From the NCBI GenBank assembly GCA_900768505.1, contig CAAGED010000021.1:1-12932 (forward strand): a DNA stretch of 12,932 nucleotides, read 5' to 3'. Under the pieces are notes generated by a model. That model did no database searches, had not been told where the DNA came from, and saw only the letters and a program-made list of their open reading frames with translations. The DNA comes from Lentisphaeria bacterium. Lineage in GTDB: Bacteria > Verrucomicrobiota > Lentisphaeria > Victivallales > Victivallaceae. Below are positions 7,789-12,932 of this stretch, one piece after another. Both the position numbers and the translations under genes were made by a program. Within the stretch, counting starts at the first letter, position 1. Every line of letters starts with the position of its first letter.

Positions 7789-9177
7789 ATGGTAATGCTG
7801 TCGACACAATCAAAAACGAATAACAGCTTGATTGCGAAACGGAATTACACGTTTGACGCAGTCGGCAGAGTGGCGGCTCGTATCCAGACGCGCGGAACAG
7901 ATACAGCAAGAAACGACTCGTGCGGCTATAACGACCGGAGCGAACTCACCTCCGCCACGCTTGGAACGGATGATTTTGCGTACAGTTTTGACAACATCGG
8001 CAACCGTATGACTACGGAAGAATTGGCGGACGAAATCGCATATTCAGCCAATAATTTGAACCAATATACCGCCATAGAAAAAAGTAGCGGCACGCCCTTT
8101 GAACCGACTTTCGACGATGACGGCAACCAGTTGACCGTCCAAACCGCAACGGGCGTGTGGAACGTCACTTACAACGCCGAAAACCGACCGATCTCGTTCA
8201 CACAAGGGACAACCGTAATCGAATGCAAATATGATTCAATGGGTAGACGCTTTGAGAAAAAAGTAACGACAAACAACGTGATAACTTTCTGGCAAAGATA
8301 TGCTTATAAAGGTTACTTGCAAATTGCGGCGTTCAACGTGTTAATCGTGGATGAAGCAGAAGTATTGTCGCTGGCAACCACAACATATTGGGACCCGACC
8401 GAACCCACCGCCACCCGGCCGCTGGCGTTCACGGATTACACTGTTGCGCCCCCTGCGACTTACTTCTACACCCATGACCTGACTAAAAACGTCTGCGAAA
8501 TATTATCTCGCGATGGCTCGGCGGTTTCCATCACAACGACTTACGATTATACGCCGTTTGGAGCTGTAACCGCGTCAAATTCAGCCACGTCGAACACATT
8601 TATGTTCTCCTCGGAAGTCCTCGACCCAGAAACTAACCTCGTCTACTACAATTACCGCCATTACAACCCCAACGACGGCCGCTGGATTTCCCGTGACCCC
8701 ATCGCAGAACAGGGCGGCTGGAATCTGTATGCGATGGCGAAAAATAATGCAATATTATATAATGACCTATTAGGGCTTGTTACTCATGATGAATATGGAG
8801 TTTTGCAACCCAAAAAGGAGCAAGAAGGTATTCCTTGCGATATTAATAATGTTGGGAAAAAAATATTTTCAAAAACGGAGTTTGTTAGATTAGAACTTAA
8901 GATTAAAAAAAATGGTATCGTACAAGATTTGCCATCTAAAGTTACGGCTAAAGTAGCGACGAAATTATTAGGGAAGCAAATAGAAGCCATGGATAAGGCA
9001 GCTCATCAAGGAGTCGTGGTTATATGGGGGAAAAAGATAAAAACAATTGTTACCGTTGAAAAGATATGTATTTGCACTGGAGAAAATTCATACAAATGGG
9101 AATTTGTATCACGCAGTATAACAACCCAAACAGAGAAAATTCCTACCAGTATTTTCCTTTCAGAGGAGTTAAAATGA
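7789..9177 (+). CDS. orphan Rhs cassette 2: short Rhs core with a distinct C-terminal tip
   Basis: A 462-residue protein lacking PA14 and most YD repeats. Residues 1-302 are the last part of an Rhs shell (FDAVGR, YNDRSEL, YSFDNIGNR, FDDDGN, YTPFGA, YNYRHYNPNDGRW, RDP at 302-304), corresponding to about residues 1481-1770 of the full-length Rhs in this window but from a clearly different lineage. The hinge keeps GGWNLY and ends at D326-L-L-G-L330. Residues 331-462 are the tip: 132 residues, lysine-rich, one Cys-Ile-Cys, no family recognised. The ATG at 7789 has AAAGGAG 11 nt upstream; the Met corresponds to an internal position of the parent protein (Asp-Met-Val), so an internal codon appears to serve as start. 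No signal peptide. Its stop overlaps the next start as ATGA. It may be an expressed mini-Rhs toxin or a silent reservoir for recombination. Confidence 0.85.
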   Translation: MVMLSTQSKTNNSLIAKRNYTFDAVGRVAARIQTRGTDTARNDSCGYNDRSELTSATLGTDDFAYSFDNIGNRMTTEELADEIAYSANNLNQYTAIEKSSGTPFEPTFDDDGNQLTVQTATGVWNVTYNAENRPISFTQGTTVIECKYDSMGRRFEKKVTTNNVITFWQRYAYKGYLQIAAFNVLIVDEAEVLSLATTTYWDPTEPTATRPLAFTDYTVAPPATYFYTHDLTKNVCEILSRDGSAVSITTTYDYTPFGAVTASNSATSNTFMFSSEVLDPETNLVYYNYRHYNPNDGRWISRDPIAEQGGWNLYAMAKNNAILYNDLLGLVTHDEYGVLQPKKEQEGIPCDINNVGKKIFSKTEFVRLELKIKKNGIVQDLPSKVTAKVATKLLGKQIEAMDKAAHQGVVVIWGKKIKTIVTVEKICICTGENSYKWEFVSRSITTQTEKIPTSIFLSEELK

Positions 9178-10244
9178 AGATGCGAAAAATAGTTAGAAAT
9201 AGTATTGTCGTAACACTAAGTTTTATACTAATTTTAATATTTATTTATTTTGCGAATTATTTTGTTGTAAAAAGCAAAATTAATGCAAGTACAAAATTGG
9301 CAGATTGGGATATTGAACGTTCCGAGGCTCGCCTGGAAAAAGTATTAACTAGAGAAAAAGCAATCGATAGTGAATTGGAGGTATCCCAAATAGATAGAAT
9401 CTGCGGAGAGCTCAAGAAAATAAAAATAGATGAAAAAAGTGTTTTCTCTATTATTCTAGGTGAAGATTTTATTTCAGAGGCTACCGATCAGCAGTTAAAA
9501 GAGATTCATGCATTATTAAAAGATCAAATTGTTGATATACAAAACAATTGTTTTGAGGATAAAATATTTATACAACGCGAGATGTTGCTTAATTACGTTG
9601 TGCCGGCTAAGATATTGTACATAGACACTTATTGCAATATAGACAATAAGAGTATCTGCATCAATAATTTTGAAAAAATGCTAAACATTATTTTATCAAC
9701 CGAATTTGTACCTTACTCTATATCGTGGGGAATAAGGTATTTTATTGTAGAAACAATTATGAAAACATTTGATTTGATTGTCAATAATGTAAAGCTTTCG
9801 AATGAAGATATTGATTTGTTACATGAAAAATTAGAAAAGGTAAAAGCAGTTTATTCTGTTGATAATTTAGTCAATTCATTGGAAAATGATTCATTTATTA
9901 GTGAACAAATTTTACCAAAACAAACAAATTTTGAAAATGTTGTATGCGATGATGATGCGAATGTTTTTAAACGAATGTTTTATGTTTATATAAATAAAAA
10001 TGGATATGAATATATTGATTTTGTTAAAGAAAGCGAGAGATTGATTTCTAGGGAAAAACATAGAGATAATCTTGATTTTATTCCATATCATGAGTATGAT
10101 TATTTCAGGGAAGGAAGTGTCGCTTTTTTAGCTTTTAGCGAAAAAGAGATGGGCATCAGGTATTTTTTTCAAGGACTAGTCAAAATAGATAAAATGTTAT
10201 ATATATTAGATGTTTTAAGGAGCCGCGACAAGATGGTGAAATAG
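9174..10244 (+). CDS. membrane-anchored hypothetical protein, candidate immunity protein of cassette 2
   Basis: The frame extends upstream to an ATG at 9066, but the ATG at 9174 is the likely start. It overlaps the previous stop (ATGA, 9174-9177), has GAGGAG at 9163-9168 five nt upstream, and places a membrane segment at the very N-terminus. The product is 356 residues. A basic start (Lys2, Arg4, Lys5, Arg8) precedes one hydrophobic helix (~10-32), predicting a cytoplasmic N-terminus and a large domain outside the inner membrane. That domain looks largely helical and Glu/Lys/Asp/Ile-rich, with several cysteines. No known family was recognised. Composition is strongly AT-rich, like the preceding tip. 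Translational coupling to the orphan Rhs tip is what suggests an immunity role; that function is inferred. Confidence 0.8.
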   Translation: MKMRKIVRNSIVVTLSFILILIFIYFANYFVVKSKINASTKLADWDIERSEARLEKVLTREKAIDSELEVSQIDRICGELKKIKIDEKSVFSIILGEDFISEATDQQLKEIHALLKDQIVDIQNNCFEDKIFIQREMLLNYVVPAKILYIDTYCNIDNKSICINNFEKMLNIILSTEFVPYSISWGIRYFIVETIMKTFDLIVNNVKLSNEDIDLLHEKLEKVKAVYSVDNLVNSLENDSFISEQILPKQTNFENVVCDDDANVFKRMFYVYINKNGYEYIDFVKESERLISREKHRDNLDFIPYHEYDYFREGSVAFLAFSEKEMGIRYFFQGLVKIDKMLYILDVLRSRDKMVK

Positions 10245-10273
10245 TGCGCAGATTAAAAAATCAAATGCGGGAG

Positions 10274-10300
10274 GGTGCATAAATTCATTTGAAATTGATT
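10274..10300 (+). repeat. cassette-boundary repeat, copy 2 (27 nt)
   Basis: It starts 30 nt after the stop of the cassette 2 immunity gene. It differs from copy 1 (7653-7679) at two bases, reading TTTGAAATTGATT instead of TTTGAGCTTGATT. Preceded by GGGA it reads GGGAGGGTGCATAAATTC, close to copy 3. Confidence 0.8.
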
Positions 10301-10357
10301 TTACTGATTAAATGATACAAGTCTTTAATTTTCTAGTGTGGCACTTGCGATTTCGAT

Positions 10358-10386
10358 TTGACAAGTTGGTTCATCACATGTATGTT
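10358..10386 (+). promoter_or_regulatory. promoter-like sequence of orphan cassette 3
   Basis: TTGACA (10358-10363), 17 bp, TATGTT (10381-10386), identical boxes and spacing to cassette 2 although two bases in the spacer differ (TTCATCACATG here, TTCGTCGCATG there). The ribosome binding site is AAAGGAA (10392-10398), slightly weaker than AAAGGAG in cassette 2. Retention of both boxes in the two copies supports a role, but they also share recent ancestry. Confidence 0.5.
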
Positions 10387-10409
10387 AGCTCAAAGGAATT
10401 TATTTTGAT

Positions 10410-12122
10410 ATGGTAATGCTGTCGACACAATCAAAAACGAATAACACCTTGATTGCCAAGCGGAACTACACGTTTGACGCAGTCGGCAGAGTGGCGACAC
10501 GAACACAGACGCGCGGAACAGATACAGCAAGAAACGACTCGTTTGGCTATAACGACCGGAGCGAACTGACCTCCGCCACGCTTGGGAATGACAATTATGC
10601 GTACAGTTTCGACAACATAGGCAACCGTATTACGGCGGAAGAATTGGCGGACGAAATCGCATATTCAGCCAACAACCTGAACCAGTATACCGCCATCGAA
10701 AAGAACAGCGGAACGCCCTTTGTCCCGACCTTCGACGATGATGGCAACCAGTTAACCGTCCAGACCGCAACGGGCGTGTGGAACGTCACTTACAATGCTG
10801 AAAACCGTCCCATAACATTCACGCAGGGAACAACGGTCATCGAATGCAAATACGATTCGCAAGGCCGCCGTTTTGAGAAAAAAGTAACGGCAAATGGAAC
10901 GGTAATATTTTGGCAAAGATATACTTATAAAGGTTACTTGCAGATTGCGGCGTTTGATGTGTCAATCGTGGATGAAGCAGAAGTATTGTCGTTGGCGACA
11001 ACGACATATTGGGATCCGACCGAACCGACCGCCACGCGACCGTTGGCGTTCACGGATCACACAGTGGCGACACCTGCGACCTATTTCTACACGCACGATT
11101 TAACGAAAAACATCTGTGAAATATTATCCCGTGACGGCTCGGCAGTTTCAATCGCAACAACCTACGACTACACACCATTTGGAGCGGTCAGCACATCAAA
11201 TTCAGCCACCCCCAACACATTCACATTCTCCTCGGAAGTCCTCGACCAAGAAACAGGCCTCGTCTACTACAACTACCGCCATTACAACCCGACTGACGGC
11301 CGCTGGACTTCCCGTGATCAAGTAGGCGAATTGGAATCATTCATGTTATATCTTTTTCTTTCAAATGCATCTTTAATGAGACTTGATCGTTTAGGGCTTG
11401 AGATTGATGATTCCGGTTTTGGCGAGAAAAATTGTGAAACATATTTTTTATCAAAATCAATCGGTCCGATTAACGAGGCTGTTGCAGGTAAAGCTGACTT
11501 TGCTTTAGCTGTATCCTTTTGGGGAAGTGGTTCGAAATGTTGCACGATTTGTCGTAATGGCAAAAAAGGAAATATCTACAAATTAACATTTTCCGTAAAT
11601 GCGGGAATTGAAATAGGCTTATCTACGTATCGATTTAAAGAAGGATTTAGGCTCTTTAATAATCGTCTTTCGGGTGAATATGATGGTTGGCTTGGCCTAA
11701 GAGCATATGGTGGGATAGCCGGTGTCGGCGAAGTATTGCTTTCAGCAAATACATGTGATATGTCGTTTGATGCTGATGGAGATATTTTTATGACTGGTTA
11801 TGCGGGGCTGGAGGTTGGAGGACAAATAACGGCCAAAGGAAATTTGGATTTAGGATGGTTTGGTAGCTATAAATTCGACGCAGGTGTAGCCGTAAAAGGG
11901 ACTGGACGCCTTACGAGCAAATGGAATCCCAAATTAAGGTGTAATAATAAAACATGTTCATTGTCAGGCCCATATTCAATGCAGGTAAGTGCTTTTGTTG
12001 ATGTTAGTCTTGCTTTTAAAGGTTATAGTTTTGGCAAGAGATTTTCACTTGGAGAATCTGATGAATATGAAATTACTCCTAGTTTGGGTTTTTCCTTTCC
12101 AAATCCGTTTGAACTATCATGA
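10410..12122 (+). CDS. orphan Rhs cassette 3: short Rhs core with a beta-rich C-terminal tip
   Basis: A 570-residue protein. Residues 1-302 are the same Rhs core fragment as in cassette 2 (~33 differences). The hinge differs: after R302-D the usual PIxEQGGWNLY is replaced by QVGELESFMLY, yet it ends at D326-R-L-G-L330, the same length as in the other two Rhs proteins. Residues 331-570 form a 240-residue tip with a Cys-Cys-x-x-Cys near its start and then long runs of alternating hydrophobic and polar/glycine residues (for example ~430-520), which looks like an all-beta, possibly barrel-like fold. I recognise no enzyme motif. The start is supported by AAAGGAA upstream and the conserved leader. 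The stop overlaps the next gene as ATGA. A membrane-acting tip is possible given the two-pass membrane partner, but that is inference. Confidence 0.85.
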   Translation: MVMLSTQSKTNNTLIAKRNYTFDAVGRVATRTQTRGTDTARNDSFGYNDRSELTSATLGNDNYAYSFDNIGNRITAEELADEIAYSANNLNQYTAIEKNSGTPFVPTFDDDGNQLTVQTATGVWNVTYNAENRPITFTQGTTVIECKYDSQGRRFEKKVTANGTVIFWQRYTYKGYLQIAAFDVSIVDEAEVLSLATTTYWDPTEPTATRPLAFTDHTVATPATYFYTHDLTKNICEILSRDGSAVSIATTYDYTPFGAVSTSNSATPNTFTFSSEVLDQETGLVYYNYRHYNPTDGRWTSRDQVGELESFMLYLFLSNASLMRLDRLGLEIDDSGFGEKNCETYFLSKSIGPINEAVAGKADFALAVSFWGSGSKCCTICRNGKKGNIYKLTFSVNAGIEIGLSTYRFKEGFRLFNNRLSGEYDGWLGLRAYGGIAGVGEVLLSANTCDMSFDADGDIFMTGYAGLEVGGQITAKGNLDLGWFGSYKFDAGVAVKGTGRLTSKWNPKLRCNNKTCSLSGPYSMQVSAFVDVSLAFKGYSFGKRFSLGESDEYEITPSLGFSFPNPFELS

Positions 12123-12574
12123 AAAGAATATTATTATATCGTAAAATTGGTTTTTCAAGAGTGTTGTATCATTTGCTTGGAATTACACCCGCATTTTTGT
12201 TTTTTTTTGCTGTGTTCTTTTCTACATTTAAGAATATTGATGCGACATATCCATTTTACATTTTTTGTATTGCTTTTGTTTTTTGTTTTTTTAGCCCATT
12301 ATTTTTTGCGATAAAGATAACAATTATAGGCAACGAAGCATTTAAATCTTTTTTGTTATTCGGGAAACCTGTTTATGTAAGAAAATTCATATTTAACCAT
12401 TTTATATTGAAAGAATCGTACTCGCATCTTAGCACATCTTATAGTCAAGAAATGCGTCCATATTTTACTCTTTATTCTGTAAACAATGGTATAGAAAAAA
12501 GATTCCTTTCCAAATTTGAGAATCTGATGTTTTGCATAAAGGAAAATGATTTGAAGTTGTTTCTCACATTGTAA
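12119..12574 (+). CDS. two-pass membrane protein, candidate immunity protein of cassette 3
   Basis: A 151-residue protein starting inside the stop of the orphan Rhs gene (ATGA, 12119-12122). No Shine-Dalgarno sequence is visible in the preceding 25 nt, so initiation probably depends on ribosomes terminating on the rhs gene. The N-terminus is basic (Lys2, Arg3, Arg8, Lys9, Arg14). Two phenylalanine-rich hydrophobic helices lie at about 16-37 and 44-65. The remaining ~85 residues look like a small soluble alpha/beta domain on the cytoplasmic side. The two-helix-plus-small-domain layout recalls PH-like membrane proteins, but I cannot assign the family. The immunity role is inferred from position, coupling and the shared AT-rich composition. 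Confidence 0.75.
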   Translation: MKRILLYRKIGFSRVLYHLLGITPAFLFFFAVFFSTFKNIDATYPFYIFCIAFVFCFFSPLFFAIKITIIGNEAFKSFLLFGKPVYVRKFIFNHFILKESYSHLSTSYSQEMRPYFTLYSVNNGIEKRFLSKFENLMFCIKENDLKLFLTL

Positions 12575-12617
12575 CCTGATCGTACTTTGGTAGGGCATTT
12601 ATTTAAAAAACTTGGAG

Positions 12618-12644
12618 GGTGCATAAATTCATTTGAGATTGATT
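12618..12644 (+). repeat. cassette-boundary repeat, copy 3 (27 nt, orphaned)
   Basis: GGTGCATAAATTCATTTGAG then ATTGATT, 43 nt after the stop of the cassette 3 immunity gene. It differs from copies 1 and 2 at one base each. Unlike them it is not followed by the conserved leader or an Rhs core; the sequence becomes unrelated after 12644. It looks like the right end of the array or the scar of a lost fourth unit. Confidence 0.75.
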
Positions 12645-12669
12645 GGGAGTGTAACGAATTTTCTGTAAA

Positions 12670-12691
12670 ATCATGGGGGGTGTTTTTATTC
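12670..12691 (+). repeat. GGGTGTTTTTATTC repeat, copy downstream of cassette 3
   Basis: Matches 7608-7629 at 20 of 22 positions and is inverted relative to the copy at 136-156. It lies 25 nt downstream of the third boundary repeat. No stem precedes the short T-run, so I do not call it a terminator. Confidence 0.55.
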
Positions 12692-12799
12692 CTTGAGTTG
12701 TCGGGAAATTCATTTTGTACTCGTAATCTGCTTTATTCAGCAGTATATTATCTGCGCGATAGCATGTAAGCCTTGCTTGTTAGAAGGAGCGATTACGAT

Positions 12800-12932
12800 A
12801 TGAACAGCAGACGAGTGAACGAGACGACGATACGGCTGAACGCCTTTATGCGTGATGTCAAAGACGGAAATTTGCGAACCATTCTGAAAAACATGCAGTC
12901 CATGCTGGACTACCATGCGGAAAAAATTCGAA
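12800..12932 (+). CDS. start of an unrecognised gene, cut by the window end
   Basis: An ATG at 12800 preceded by AAGGAG (12784-12789, 10 nt upstream) opens a frame that stays open for 44 codons to the end of the window. It begins Met-Asn-Ser-Arg-Arg-Val-Asn-Glu and looks helical and charged, with methionines at 1, 17, 32 and 35. Base composition returns to the more GC-rich level of the rhs shells, unlike the AT-rich tips. No YD motif is visible in this part, and I cannot assign a family. It may be the first gene beyond the Rhs array. Confidence 0.6.
   Translation, partial: MNSRRVNETTIRLNAFMRDVKDGNLRTILKNMQSMLDYHAEKIR

Larger units (their letters stand above)
7653..8696 (+). repeat. 1044-bp direct repeat, copy 1 (orphan leader plus Rhs core)
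   Basis: This aligns without gaps to 10274-11317 at a constant offset of 2621 bp. The first 136 nt (to 7788) are non-coding leader and differ at about 7 positions by eye (~95 % identity). The remaining 908 nt encode 302 residues of Rhs core and differ more, roughly 85-90 % at nucleotide level and ~33 residues of ~302. Similarity stops at the Arg-Asp codons that precede the hinge. Such a repeat is a natural substrate for homologous recombination that would delete or swap a cassette. Confidence 0.9.
10274..11317 (+). repeat. 1044-bp direct repeat, copy 2 (orphan leader plus Rhs core)
   Basis: Second copy of the unit at 7653-8696. The leader part (10274-10409) keeps the promoter-like boxes, the ribosome binding site region and the start codon context. 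The coding part keeps frame throughout with no insertion or deletion. After GGCCGCTGGACTTCCCGTGA the sequence departs from copy 1. Confidence 0.9.

Noticed and set aside
9066..9173. Upstream extension of the cassette 2 partner to an ATG at 9066
   Set aside because: It would overlap the orphan Rhs tip by 112 nt and bury the membrane anchor. The ATG at 9174 has a Shine-Dalgarno site and the ATGA overlap.
7653..10300. The repeated units as an insertion sequence or transposon
   Set aside because: No transposase, no terminal inverted repeats and no target duplications are visible. The repeated part is Rhs core plus leader, which is better explained by duplication and recombination.
7789..12122. 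The two orphan Rhs genes as decaying pseudogenes
   Set aside because: Both keep frame across ~300 core codons with many substitutions but no indel or stop, and both keep start signals, so simple decay is not supported.
12587..12769. A 60-codon plus-strand reading frame after cassette 3
   Set aside because: It runs through the boundary repeat and the GGGTGTTTTTATTC repeat, which are non-coding elsewhere, has no good ribosome binding site and no protein-like composition.

Overview
The window is an Rhs (YD-repeat) polymorphic-toxin locus on the plus strand. It holds one full-length Rhs protein with its candidate immunity gene, then two short tandem 'orphan' Rhs cassettes, each with its own C-terminal tip and its own candidate immunity gene. 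At the right edge an unrelated reading frame begins and runs out of the window. No tRNA, rRNA, CRISPR array, transposase or phage gene was recognised. The source looks like a Gram-negative-type bacterium: there is a lipoprotein with a lipobox, and sigma70-like promoters and Shine-Dalgarno sites are present. The combination of a PA14-like domain, a cysteine cluster and a long YD-repeat shell with no signal peptide is the kind of architecture I associate with the PVC group, perhaps Lentisphaerota/Victivallales. That placement is an impression, not something the sequence proves.

Layout. Positions 1-694 are non-coding and rich in short repeats and palindromes. They end in a good promoter (TTGATT, 17 bp, TATAAT) and a clear ribosome binding site. 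Positions 695-6535 encode a 1946-residue Rhs protein whose last ~150 residues, after an Asp-x-x-Gly-Leu hinge, are an AT-rich, cysteine-rich variable tip. Positions 6565-7482 encode a 305-residue lipoprotein, the probable cognate immunity protein. Positions 7483-7788 hold a vestigial coding tail, dispersed repeats and the leader of cassette 2. Cassette 2 is 7789-9177 (462 residues) plus 9174-10244 (356 residues, one membrane anchor). Cassette 3 is 10410-12122 (570 residues) plus 12119-12574 (151 residues, two membrane segments). A final repeat remnant precedes a new gene at 12800.

The two orphan cassettes share a gapless direct repeat of about 1044 bp (7653-8696 and 10274-11317, constant offset 2621). 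It covers a 136-nt promoter-bearing leader and 302 codons of Rhs core. Immediately after the shared Arg-Asp the sequences diverge into unrelated tips and unrelated downstream genes. This fits the known model in which rhs-CT/rhsI pairs are exchanged or stockpiled by recombination in the conserved core. The orphans are unusual because each has an intact start codon, ribosome binding site and promoter-like sequence, so they may be expressed as independent mini-Rhs proteins.

How the parts may work together (inference). Each Rhs core would form a shell that encapsulates and releases its tip at the Asp-x-x-Gly-Leu hinge, and the adjacent small gene would protect the producer. All three partner proteins are predicted to sit in or on a membrane (lipoprotein, single-pass, two-pass), which suggests that all three tips act at the cell envelope. 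None of the three tips or partners matches a toxin or immunity family I recognise.
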